Shown piece by piece: positions 26,378-34,550 of a stretch of DNA of 64,000 bases. The first letter of the stretch is position 1. Each line of letters begins with the position of its first letter. Source of the DNA: Bacillota bacterium. Lineage in GTDB: Bacteria > Bacillota > Clostridia > Lachnospirales > Lachnospiraceae. The translations under genes and the position numbers were made by a program. A model generated the notes under the pieces. It worked only from the letters and a program-made list of their open reading frames with translations, was not told the DNA's origin and did no database searches. The stretch is taken from positions 14,088 through 78,087 of the forward strand of contig JAEYOY010000010.1 of assembly GCA_023411215.1 (NCBI GenBank). Reading direction: 5' to 3'.

Positions 26378-26788
26378 ATGGAAGAACAGACAGGGAAAGA
26401 AACAAAGTCTCCATCCCAGCTGATCGACGAAAGAATTGAGGAGTTGGGTGACTGGAGAGGTCAGAGGTTAGGAGCGGTACGGAACCTGATCAAGGGAGTT
26501 GATTCGGAGATCGTCGAGGAGTGGAAATGGAGAGGGACACCGGTGTGGTATCACGATGGAATTGTGTGTACCGGTGAAACCTATAAGAGTATTGTTAAGC
26601 TGACCTTCGCGAAGGGAGCTTTACTGGCTGACCCGGCTCATTTATTTAATTCAAGTCTGGAAGGGAATGCGAGAAGAGCCATCGACATCCATGAGGGTGA
26701 AGAGATCAATGAGCAAGCACTGACAGAGCTGATTCTTGCTGCAATTGAGTTAAATCAATCAGGCTCTAAGAAATCTAGTAAGAAGTAA
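26378..26788 (+). CDS. Second DUF1801 protein
   Basis: A 136-residue DUF1801-like protein (SPSQLIDERIEELGDWRG, EEWKWRGTPVWYHDG, KLTFAKGALL). It has the conserved Trp-x-x-x-pattern of the fold but is more distant from YdhG. ATG at 26378 is chosen because AAAGGAGGA ends six bases before it; the longer frame from 26288 overlaps the previous gene. A Lys/Ser-rich tail ends the protein. Confidence 0.83.
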   Translation: MEEQTGKETKSPSQLIDERIEELGDWRGQRLGAVRNLIKGVDSEIVEEWKWRGTPVWYHDGIVCTGETYKSIVKLTFAKGALLADPAHLFNSSLEGNARRAIDIHEGEEINEQALTELILAAIELNQSGSKKSSKK

Positions 26789-26842
26789 ATCCGATTCATT
26801 GCTTTATGTAATGTAGTATGTTAACATTTATTAGATAATGTG

Positions 26843-26870
26843 AGGCTCTAGCCAGGGCTGGCTGGAGCCT
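26843..26870. terminator. Hairpin between convergent genes
   Basis: A 12-bp stem with one G-U pair (AGGCTCTAGCCA and complement, GGGC loop). It separates the DUF1801 pair from the ferredoxin-like gene on the other strand and can serve both. Confidence 0.65.
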
Positions 26871-26950
26871 TGCCTTATCCTTTCACGGGTGAATGTGGCA
26901 TATAAGTGTATGGGATCCTTTGGCTCATCAGGGTATGCTTATCAAGCCAA

Positions 26951-27517
26951 TCATTCGTGTTGTTTTTTAAGGACTACCTCGGAAATGGTTCCAATGGGAC
27001 ATATGGTACACCAAGTTCTGGGCTTATAAACAAGTGCTAACAATAATCCCAAGAAGGTTGTGGTCATCATCATGGAATAAAAACGATAGGATAGATGTGT
27101 AAGCCAAGGTGCTATGTTTACGATATCAAGTAATTGTGGAAATTTCACCGGAATTGGAATTACAATTAAAAATCTCAAATACTCCATTGCTGGTCTTAAG
27201 CCTTTGGCTACACCTAAGGTGGACAGGATGATGAAGGCAAGACTTAGCCCGAAATAGGCTAACATAATCCATTTCATTTTGCCTTTCACAAAAAACAGTG
27301 GGGTTTTACGTGAGTTCCACCATTTCGATTTACCACAGGTGGTATAAAGACTTGCTCTGGGACAATATCCCTGACACCAGGTTTTTTTTCGATTTTTTAA
27401 TAAAATAATGATTGGTAGGGTCATACAGATAATACCGAGTAATGCAAAATGTATGTTTACAAAGCCAAGGATAAAGAAAGAAGTTGTAAATAAGAATAAT
27501 AACTTGTGATTTCGCAT
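26951..27517 (-). CDS. Membrane protein with 4Fe-4S-type cysteine motifs (NapH/RdxA-like)
   Basis: A 188-residue protein with about four transmembrane helices and two cysteine clusters: WCQGYCPRAS plus a later Cys, and WCTICPIGT near the C-terminus. These resemble the CxxxCP motifs of NapH, NosR and YccM-like polyferredoxin membrane proteins, which pass electrons across the membrane. It is shorter than most family members. The start at 27517 has GAGGTG upstream. It is alone on its strand; no partner reductase is visible. Confidence 0.7.
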   Translation of the reverse strand: MRNHKLLFLFTTSFFILGFVNIHFALLGIICMTLPIIILLKNRKKTWCQGYCPRASLYTTCGKSKWWNSRKTPLFFVKGKMKWIMLAYFGLSLAFIILSTLGVAKGLRPAMEYLRFLIVIPIPVKFPQLLDIVNIAPWLTHLSYRFYSMMMTTTFLGLLLALVYKPRTWCTICPIGTISEVVLKKQHE

Positions 27518-27851
27518 GTTTCACCTCATATGATATTTAGTTAAGACGGTCAATATATTGCCGAATTGAGTTCTTATTATAACAGCTGTCAGAGGCTGTT
27601 TCTGTGACGTTATCACATGACAATTCCACTTATGCAAGGAGCTTCTTAAGCTTCTTAAAGGATGAACCATGAAAAATGTGATTTAATCCACACGAACGGT
27701 ATGAAGCAGAAGAAGTTTGAGATAATTGACGGTTATACCATAAAATATCACGCGAATGGAAAAACTATATGGACTTAGAACAACTAAGAAGCTGATTATG
27801 GAATGCAATGAATGAGTTACATTAAGATAAGCAAGGGAGGATTGCAGCAAC
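27518..27851. other. Intergenic region between divergent genes
   Basis: A 334-bp gap between the ferredoxin-like gene (minus) and the SsuB-type ATPase (plus). It contains a 25-codon YwqK-like remnant (27701-27778) and AT-rich promoter-like sequence with no clear consensus. Confidence 0.4.
27701..27778 (+). pseudogene. Remnant of a YwqK-family protein
   Basis: ATG at 27701 opens a 25-codon frame encoding IDGYTIKYHANGKTIWT and then a stop. The form D-G-Y-x-I-K-Y-H-A-N-G-K-x-I-W is the start of MORN-like YwqK-family proteins, which normally continue for several repeats. Only the first fragment remains. Confidence 0.4.
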
Positions 27852-28583
27852 TTGAAGGATTTTATTTATATCGATCATGTATCGTACTCCTTTGGACAGC
27901 AAGAAGTACTAAAGGATGTTAATCTTTCTTTGGAAAAGGCGTGCTCTTACGCACTTATTGGCAAATCCGGTTCGGGGAAGACAACATTACTTAATCTGAT
28001 TGCCGGTTTTAAGCAACCGGACAGCGGAATAATTAAGATGAAGGGAACAATGATAAAGGGACCAAGAAGAGAGACCGCATTTCTTTTCCAGGAGCTGGGG
28101 CTATTTCCATGGCAGACGGTTGAGGAAGCGGTAGCTATGCCCTTAAAACTGATGGGTCACAAGCAGGGCAGTCAGGGTGCCGTTGACGAGCTGCTAACAC
28201 ATATGCGGCTTCAAAATCACAAGGATAAGTACCCAAAGGAACTGAGCGGAGGAGAACGTCAACGAGTAGCGTTAGCTAGGACCTTGATTAGTGAACCCGA
28301 GCTTTTACTGATGGACGAGCCAACCTCTGCTCTTGATGCGATGACGAAGGAAGAGCTTCAAAGGCTTATTCTAAGCGAGCAGCAAAGAAGAGAGTCTACT
28401 CTGCTGTTTGTTACACATGATATAGAAGAGGCTATGCTTCTCGGACAGTATATCCTGTTGTTGGGAGAGGATAAAAGGGTAATAAAACTTGAGAATCCCT
28501 ATTATATGATTGATAACCCCAGGGAGCAGCTTGGCTTTTATGAGGAATGCATTAAGCTTAGGCAGTTGCTTAAGATCGAATGA
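27852..28583 (+). CDS. ABC transporter ATPase, SsuB/TauB/ThiZ type
   Basis: A 243-residue ATPase with Walker A GKSGSGKTT, signature LSGGERQR, Walker B LLLMDEPTSALD and VTHD. FLFQELGLFPWQTVEE marks the nitrate/sulfonate/taurine and HMP-thiamine class. The start is TTG at 27852 with AGGGAGG upstream. The permease of the same system lies 169 bp downstream and the binding protein is on the opposite strand at 29690-30706. Confidence 0.88.
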   Translation: MKDFIYIDHVSYSFGQQEVLKDVNLSLEKACSYALIGKSGSGKTTLLNLIAGFKQPDSGIIKMKGTMIKGPRRETAFLFQELGLFPWQTVEEAVAMPLKLMGHKQGSQGAVDELLTHMRLQNHKDKYPKELSGGERQRVALARTLISEPELLLMDEPTSALDAMTKEELQRLILSEQQRRESTLLFVTHDIEEAMLLGQYILLLGEDKRVIKLENPYYMIDNPREQLGFYEECIKLRQLLKIE

Positions 28584-28655
28584 TTAGATAATACCTTAAT
28601 CCGGTATCCACAAGGAGGTATAGATTGCAAAATCAGAAATTTTTTAATCGGCAGA

Positions 28656-28719
28656 TTTGTGCCTGCGTCATTCCAAAGTATAAATAGGGTGTAAGCATGC
28701 ATTGCACACTTGGCACAAA
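28656..28719. repeat. Intergenic hairpin repeat (family R1, copy b)
   Basis: Arms TTTGTGCC and GGCACAAA enclose about 48 bases that include AGGGTGTAAGCATG. It lies between the ATPase and permease genes. The arms match copy a at 11439-11471, and the centre resembles sequences just after copy a. Confidence 0.55.
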
Positions 28720-28752
28720 CTAATTCAAAGGAGGGCTTCTTGTATAGTTAGT

Positions 28753-29496
28753 ATGAAAAAGATAAAAAGTATCCTATTTCGTCTATTAACCGGATTTGTC
28801 TGCTTCCTTATCCTTTGGGAGCTCCTACATCTGATGCTAAAAACTCATACGATTCCAGCTCCAGTGGAAACCATTCAATACATGTTTACTGTTCCAAATA
28901 AGCTGTTTTACCATTGTATGGCCAGTTTTTTGAGGGTATTGACTGCGATCAGTATTTCTCTAATCATAGGGGTTCCTGCCGGAGTGCTCATTGGAGTAAA
29001 TAAAACGTGTAACAGAATATTATCTCCGCTACTGTATTTCATTTATCCGATTCCCAAGGTGGCTTTTCTTCCGGTCTTCATGCTGTTATATGGACTTGGA
29101 AATACCTCGAAGATTATACTGATTATTTGGATCATTATCTTTCAGATTGTGTTGTCAATTCGGGATGGAGTGGAGCAGATATCGCCTTTATTTTTCAAGG
29201 TAATGGACAGCTTCTGTGTCACAACCGGGCAGCGGTATCGATATCTGATTCTGCCTGCGGTTCTTCCTCAGATATTCTCCGGGCTACGAATCAGTATTGG
29301 AATATCACTGGCGTCACTGTTCTTTGCAGAGAATTATGCTACGGTCTATGGAATCGGATATTATATTCTGAGCGCCTGGACTAAGATGAATTATGTGGAG
29401 ATGTTCGGCGGTATTTTATCCTTGGGTTTCCTTGGAATTATCATGTTTTTAATCCTGGATAGGCTAGAAGCAATCTGTGTACCATGGACAAAATAA
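28753..29496 (+). CDS. ABC transporter permease, SsuC/TauC/ThiX type
   Basis: A 247-residue permease with about six helices and the BPD-type loop (MDSFCVTTGQRYRYLILPAV). The frame extends back to 28702, but that region lies inside the R1 hairpin repeat; ATG at 28753 is the first standard start after the AAAGGAGGG site, although the spacing of about 17 bases is long. It works with the ATPase upstream and probably with the lipoprotein encoded convergently. Substrate type: sulfonate, nitrate-like or thiamine precursor; not decidable. Confidence 0.85.
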   Translation: MKKIKSILFRLLTGFVCFLILWELLHLMLKTHTIPAPVETIQYMFTVPNKLFYHCMASFLRVLTAISISLIIGVPAGVLIGVNKTCNRILSPLLYFIYPIPKVAFLPVFMLLYGLGNTSKIILIIWIIIFQIVLSIRDGVEQISPLFFKVMDSFCVTTGQRYRYLILPAVLPQIFSGLRISIGISLASLFFAENYATVYGIGYYILSAWTKMNYVEMFGGILSLGFLGIIMFLILDRLEAICVPWTK

Positions 29497-29577
29497 GCTT
29501 ACATAAACTAGACTAGCTTCTTTGATAAACCATGTATTCAAGAGATACCGTCATGGAACGTATAACCAAAAGAAAAA

Positions 29578-29625
29578 GATGGATCAGCTCCCCGTCATAC
29601 ATCGAGTGAAGGGAGCTGATCCATC
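29578..29625. terminator. Bidirectional terminator between convergent genes
   Basis: A perfect 15-bp GC-rich stem (GATGGATCAGCTCCC and complement). T-rich flanks exist on both sides: TTTCTTTC on the plus strand and TCTTTTTCTTTT on the minus strand. It closes both the permease and the binding-protein gene. Confidence 0.85.
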
Positions 29626-29689
29626 TTTCTTTCAAGGCTTATTTATGATGCGACAGCCTCAAGCTATTGTTGAACTGTATTATTCCTAT

Positions 29690-30706
29690 TTATTCCATAA
29701 AGGTGAAGTCTGTCAGCTCACCATAGGAGTAAATTCTGCTGATCATCCCCTTATCCTTCGTCCAGGAGATGATTTTATCAAACTGGTCCTGATCGATCGT
29801 ACCGGCATACTGGAAATCTCCGATCATACCTGTAAGGTAATTATCGATTGCAGCAGGGAATTGATAATTCGTTAATATGCTGCTATACTCTGCTACATCA
29901 GTACTGTTCATGTAATCCACGGCTTTATTATAAGCTTTGTAGAAGGCTTTGATGTCGCCTGCATAATTCGTTAACATCTCCTCAGTAAACTGAAGAGTAC
30001 CGCCTTTGATTCCGGCTTCCTTTGAGCTTCCAAGAAGATGAGCACCTTGCTCCACTAACATACCGGCCTGAGGCTCTGTAAATAATACACCATCAATCTG
30101 ATTCGACATCAAAGCTTCTGCTCTTCCCGAGAAGGAAGGGATTTCTACTATCTCATAGCTGAATCCAAAATCTGCCGCAAAGTCATCCATGATATATTCC
30201 AGAATGAAATTAGGTACCAGCGAAATTTTCTTTCCACTGAGTTCTTCCATCTTAATAATACCGGAGTTGGGGGAGGATAATATCTTGAAATCCTCGCTGA
30301 TATCTGAGGTGATCTTCATGGCAAGCCCTTTATCGACAAAGGCTGCGCAGGTCATGACATCACCGATTACCGCATCCAGTTCCTTAGCCTGAACAGCTAC
30401 ATTACGATCATTTGGTGAAGAGAAGGCTTGTATGGTTACATTCACATTCGCTTCCTCAAAAAAGCCCTTTTCTTTTGCGAGAATAATGGGAATGGCAGAC
30501 TCGGCCGGTAATATTCCGATGGTGAGCTCGTGACCGGAGGGGACCATGTCGTTAGCAGCTTCTGTAGTTGGTGCAGCTTCAGGAGCTTGGGAAGGAGCCT
30601 GCGTTGGTGTTTGGGTTGGTACTGTAACATCCTTTGTTTCTTTTGTACATGCGGTTAATGTAAGGGTAGCTATTAGCAATAAAACAATTCTGAGTACTTT
30701 TTTCAT
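29690..30706 (-). CDS. ABC substrate-binding lipoprotein, NMT1/SsuA-like
   Basis: A 338-residue lipoprotein: signal peptide with lipobox ending at Cys20 (LTLTAC), a Pro/Thr/Gln linker, and a type 2 binding fold of the NMT1/THI5/SsuA kind (LTIGILPAESAIPIILAKEK, GVLFTEPQAGMLVEQGA). It is the likely partner of the SsuB/SsuC-type genes at 27.9-29.5 kb although it lies on the opposite strand. AAGGAG lies upstream of the start. It follows a polysaccharide deacetylase gene by 41 bp in the same direction, so both may be one transcript. Confidence 0.85.
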   Translation of the reverse strand: MKKVLRIVLLLIATLTLTACTKETKDVTVPTQTPTQAPSQAPEAAPTTEAANDMVPSGHELTIGILPAESAIPIILAKEKGFFEEANVNVTIQAFSSPNDRNVAVQAKELDAVIGDVMTCAAFVDKGLAMKITSDISEDFKILSSPNSGIIKMEELSGKKISLVPNFILEYIMDDFAADFGFSYEIVEIPSFSGRAEALMSNQIDGVLFTEPQAGMLVEQGAHLLGSSKEAGIKGGTLQFTEEMLTNYAGDIKAFYKAYNKAVDYMNSTDVAEYSSILTNYQFPAAIDNYLTGMIGDFQYAGTIDQDQFDKIISWTKDKGMISRIYSYGELTDFTFME

Positions 30707-30747
30707 TTGATTTATGTCTCCTTTTTGCAGTAAAATATTTCTTCCTG

Positions 30748-31494
30748 TTAGAGTTGTTTCTTAAAATCATCTAAAGTCATAAAATAGGGGATAACATTAC
30801 GCTTTAGAAGTAGTGAATCGGTATTGATATCATTCTTGCCGTTATTACTGGTAAAGGCCAGCTGGAAGCCCTTGCTTCGCAGTAATTCCACATTACGGTC
30901 AGCATATAGGCCAAAGGGATAAGCAAAGACAGTCTTTGCCCTTATGAGGGGATTCGCGTTACATCGATCCAAATCCTCTGATAGCTCCTGGTCACTGACC
31001 TCCATCATGATGCTGGTTGTCATTCCTGTTCTAGTATGGAATAGGTCGGTGTGATTTGCATATTCAAAAACATCAGCCATTGATACAAGTTCTTCCTCCG
31101 TAAGGCACACAGACCGTTCCGAATCAAAAGGCTCACTGATTGCATTTATCCAACCGGTAACAACAAAGGCAGTAGCACTAAATTGATATTTTTTTAGAAG
31201 AGGATATACATAACGGGCGATGGATTGGTAACAATCATCAAAGGTCAATAATACTGACTTCTCCGGTAATTCGTTCCCATTATGATAGTAATCAATAACT
31301 TGCGAAAGAGTTAAGGCTTGGTACCCGTTTTCGTATAGATATTCCATCTGCTCCCGGAAATTCTCCAATGATACAAATAGGGGAGAGGGAAGATTATCCT
31401 CATAATTCTGCCGTACCTTGATAGGAGAGGACTGATCTGGATGAAGCATACTTTGTTCCCGTATTTCGTGATACATTAAAGTGGTAAAAGACAT
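30748..31494 (-). CDS. Polysaccharide deacetylase (CE4/NodB family)
   Basis: A 248-residue CE4 protein with MYHEI at the start, the metal/catalytic motif TFDDCYQS, an ANHTDLFH segment (histidine motif) and FAYPFG. CE4 enzymes remove acetyl groups from chitin, peptidoglycan or xylan. There is no signal peptide, which is unusual for an enzyme acting on polymers and suggests a cytoplasmic or small-sugar substrate. It starts at 31494 with GGAG upstream and precedes the SsuA-like lipoprotein. Confidence 0.85.
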   Translation of the reverse strand: MSFTTLMYHEIREQSMLHPDQSSPIKVRQNYEDNLPSPLFVSLENFREQMEYLYENGYQALTLSQVIDYYHNGNELPEKSVLLTFDDCYQSIARYVYPLLKKYQFSATAFVVTGWINAISEPFDSERSVCLTEEELVSMADVFEYANHTDLFHTRTGMTTSIMMEVSDQELSEDLDRCNANPLIRAKTVFAYPFGLYADRNVELLRSKGFQLAFTSNNGKNDINTDSLLLKRNVIPYFMTLDDFKKQL

Positions 31495-31755
31495 TCTATA
31501 TTCTCCAATCTGGTTTCGATTTGTAATAAGTAAAACCAGTTATAAAGTATAACACAATATTTCCTAAAGTGGTATCTTTTATTCATAAAAAAATATAGCT
31601 GTGAAAGTTAGTTAACAGTATTTTAACACTAAGATGTTGATAGAATATACATTACAATAGGTAATATATTTATGTAAAGATAATAACTAGTTGTCGGTAT
31701 ATCAGACTGGACAAGCCAGGTGACAAGGAGTGAATCAAATAATGTACTCAATGAA

Positions 31756-31794
31756 AGACGGATAGGATCCAAATTGTCTGGAGCCTATCCGTCT
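31756..31794 (-). terminator. Terminator after the GH43 gene
   Basis: A 15-bp stem with one mismatch (AGACGGATAGG and its complement) just beyond the GH43 stop, with CTTTCATT following on the minus strand. The rest of the 31495-31809 gap shows no gene. Confidence 0.75.
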
Positions 31795-31809
31795 TCTTAA
31801 ATTCATCTA

Positions 31810-32805
31810 TTAAGCATTCGTTTCGTTCTCATAAGGCTTAATGGTCACAATCGTTCCGTCTTCGTTGTACTTCAGTTCTGTATATTTCACACAGCGCTTA
31901 TGGTTAACCCCACCGGATAAGGAACTGTCATGATAAAAGAGATACCATTTGTCCTTAAATTGAATGATAGAGTGATGCGTTGTCCATCCGATTACCGGTT
32001 CCAGAATTCTGCCTTGATAAGTGAAAGGTCCTTCCGGATTCTTACTGATGGCATAAACAAGATAATGAGTGCTTCCGGTTGAATAGGATAAATAGTAATA
32101 CCCGTTATACTTATGCATCCAAGGACCTTCAAAATATCTTCTGTCCTCATCTCCGGCAGTCAAAGGATTGCCATGTTCATCAAGGATTGTTATCATCTTT
32201 GGTTCATCCTTAAAGGTAAGAAGATCATCGCTCAACTCTGCTACTATCGGTCCTAAGGCAGGATCAGTAACAGCGGGACCTTCTGCATTCGGTATAAAGG
32301 TACCGGTTGCCCATTTTTCTAACTGACCGCCCCAGAGGCCGCCATAATATATATATGCCTTGCCGTCATCATCAACAAATACAGCGGGATCGATGCTGTA
32401 GCTTCCCGGAATATAATCAGGCTCAGCTGTGAAGGGACCTGCTGGATTTTTGCTGGTTGCAACACCGATTCGGAAGATACCGTCTTTATCTCTTGCCGGG
32501 AAGAACAGATAATATGTGCCGTTCTTATAGGCAACATCAGGAGCCCACATTTGATTGCTTACCCAGGGAACATCCTTCATATGAAGAGCTTCGCCATGAT
32601 CAACACAGGGGGAGCCAATATCATCCAAAGAAAGGACGTGATAATCCTCCATTCTATATTGGTCTCCATTGTCATTATCGGGACCATCATGATCTAAATC
32701 ATGAGAAGGGTAAATGTAAATTTTGCCGTCAAAGACATGTGCTGACGGATCTGCAGTAAAAATATGAGTAACTAAAGGTTGGTTAGGGTTTGTAATAGCT
32801 TCCAT
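31810..32805 (-). CDS. Glycoside hydrolase family 43 (xylosidase/arabinofuranosidase type)
   Basis: A 331-residue five-bladed propeller of the GH43 family. The catalytic residues are visible: Asp19 (base, ADPSAHVFDG), Asp139 (pKa modulator, SIDPAVFVDDDG) and Glu226 (acid, FEGPWMHKYNGYYYLSYS). GH43 enzymes release xylose or arabinose from xylan fragments. There is no signal peptide, so it works on imported oligosaccharides. The start follows a GGAGAT site. It is divergent from the xylanase gene, so the two enzymes probably form an extracellular/intracellular pair. Confidence 0.92.
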   Translation of the reverse strand: MEAITNPNQPLVTHIFTADPSAHVFDGKIYIYPSHDLDHDGPDNDNGDQYRMEDYHVLSLDDIGSPCVDHGEALHMKDVPWVSNQMWAPDVAYKNGTYYLFFPARDKDGIFRIGVATSKNPAGPFTAEPDYIPGSYSIDPAVFVDDDGKAYIYYGGLWGGQLEKWATGTFIPNAEGPAVTDPALGPIVAELSDDLLTFKDEPKMITILDEHGNPLTAGDEDRRYFEGPWMHKYNGYYYLSYSTGSTHYLVYAISKNPEGPFTYQGRILEPVIGWTTHHSIIQFKDKWYLFYHDSSLSGGVNHKRCVKYTELKYNEDGTIVTIKPYENETNA

Positions 32806-33106
32806 GTTCTTATCTCCATTATCTTTTTAATTAACAATAAATATTATAACAAGATTACTATCCTTTTACTTCGCAAAAGTTGACATGTTGTTCTGAATTA
32901 AAGTCAATTTTACGAAATCCAGAGTGTAGATAGTTAAATGATGGAAAAGTGAGAGAAAGACCACAATATTTGATTAGACATAACAAGAATGTAATGATAT
33001 ATTTTGTTGATACGATATACAAAGCAATCCTTTCGGCTTGCTTAAGCGATTAATTCATTACAAGTGAATTCATTCATCTTGTATAAAGGAGGAATAATAA
33101 ATTCGT
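32806..33106. promoter_or_regulatory. Divergent promoter region of the GH43 and GH10 genes
   Basis: A 301-bp AT-rich gap. On the minus strand a TATAAT sits at 32848-32843 ahead of GH43, without a well-spaced -35. TTGACA (32880-32885) and GTCAA at 32903 form a partial inverted pair. No CcpA-type cre site is clear. Confidence 0.35.
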
Positions 33107-34402
33107 ATGAGACAGAAAACATGGAAAGCTGTAGCGATTTTTATGACTGTTTGGATGCTGGTGGTTACTGCCGGATGCTCTAAAACAGAGGATATTAAGA
33201 CCGGTAATAAGGAGACTTCCAGTGAAGAGATTAAGATAGCGGAGGGCGAAGCGAACAACAATACATCGAAGGCAGAGACAAAGGAACCTTCCGGAACGGA
33301 AGGGCCGATAGTAACGAAAGAGCCTACAGTAACCGTAGTGCCTGCAGTGACCGAAGTGCCTGAAGGAAACGAAAGTGGAATAATGGAGGTATATGCTAAG
33401 TTTGGAATGAAGGCAGGAACCTGTTTATCGGATGCAATGATAGCAGATGAAAAATTAACGGATATCATTACAAAGAATTTTAATCAGATTACTCTGGAGA
33501 ATTACCTGAAGCCTGATTATATTCTTAATAGGAATAAAAGCATTGAGACAGGAGAGCTTACTGTCGAGTTTAATAAAAACACAACTGCTTTATTGGACTG
33601 GGCCAAGAGCAATGGCATGGCAGTACGTGGGCATGTACTGGTATGGTATAGTCAGACACCGGACTGGATTTTCTATGAGGATTTTGATAAGAGCAAAAAA
33701 TTGGTTGACCGGGACACAATGCTGGCAAGAATGGAGAGCTATATAAAGCAGACCTTTAAACAGCTGGAGGACCTTGGTTATCTTGATAGCTTCTATGCAT
33801 ATGACATCGTGAATGAAGCCATTATGGAGGATGGAAGCTATCGTGATTGTCTGTGGAAGCAGATAATAGGAGATGATTATATCTGGCAGGCGTTCCATTA
33901 TGCAGATCAGTATGCTCCGGAAAGCGTTAAGCTATACTACAATGATTATAACGAGCAGTTTAAGACCAAACACATAGTGACATTAGCGCAGTCCTTAGTG
34001 GATGAAACCGGTAGATCTCTGATTGACGGAATAGGATGCCAGGGCCATCTTTATACGCAGGATTCGATTAGCAGCTATATTACAACGCTCAAGGCTTTCA
34101 GTGCTATTGGACTCGATGTCCAGATAACCGAGCTAGATGTCAGTCTTGGTACCTGGCAGAACATCTTAAGTGCTACGGAGGATACACGGAAGGTACAAGG
34201 GCAGTATTATTATGAACTGATTAACCGAATTATCGAAGAAAACAAAGCAGGAAACACCAAAGTATCCGGCATTACGTTCTGGGGCTTTGTTGATAGCCTG
34301 TCTTGGAGAAGCGATCGTAGTCCGTTACTGTTTGATGGTAATCTTGTACCAAAATACTCCTATTACGGTGCAAAACAAGATCGTATTAATGCAGGTTACT
34401 AA
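33107..34402 (+). CDS. Endo-1,4-beta-xylanase, GH10, lipoprotein
   Basis: A 431-residue secreted xylanase: signal peptide with lipobox ending at Cys24 (VTAGC), a Pro/Thr/Val linker (about 55-88) and a GH10 barrel. The acid/base Glu237 lies in DIVNEAI and the nucleophile Glu342 in QITELDV; the family's WGFVDSLSW segment near the end is also present. It cuts xylan backbone outside the cell while anchored to the membrane. There is no carbohydrate-binding module. The start is ATG at 33107 behind AAAGGAGG. Confidence 0.93.
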   Translation: MRQKTWKAVAIFMTVWMLVVTAGCSKTEDIKTGNKETSSEEIKIAEGEANNNTSKAETKEPSGTEGPIVTKEPTVTVVPAVTEVPEGNESGIMEVYAKFGMKAGTCLSDAMIADEKLTDIITKNFNQITLENYLKPDYILNRNKSIETGELTVEFNKNTTALLDWAKSNGMAVRGHVLVWYSQTPDWIFYEDFDKSKKLVDRDTMLARMESYIKQTFKQLEDLGYLDSFYAYDIVNEAIMEDGSYRDCLWKQIIGDDYIWQAFHYADQYAPESVKLYYNDYNEQFKTKHIVTLAQSLVDETGRSLIDGIGCQGHLYTQDSISSYITTLKAFSAIGLDVQITELDVSLGTWQNILSATEDTRKVQGQYYYELINRIIEENKAGNTKVSGITFWGFVDSLSWRSDRSPLLFDGNLVPKYSYYGAKQDRINAGY

Positions 34403-34550
34403 GGATAGCTGTGAATATTTGTACTGTTTACAAGGAAGTTAGATAAAGGATGTACTTGTCACAATAGCTAATATGCTTCATATCTTAATACTATCTAATA
34501 TAGATGTATATTCGATAATATTGAATGAGTATTATTAGTTGAGGTGCGTA

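Noticed and set aside
27518..27851. TPP riboswitch or other riboswitch ahead of the SsuB/ThiZ-type ATPase
   Set aside because: I found no CTGAGA-type conserved TPP elements or other known riboswitch core there.
29522..29875. 117-codon plus-strand frame after the SsuC-type permease
   Set aside because: It overlaps the antisense end of the SsuA-like lipoprotein gene and a bidirectional terminator; no family match and no good ribosome site.
32806..33106. CcpA cre site between GH43 and GH10
   Set aside because: No sequence close to TGWAANCGNTNWCA was found by eye.
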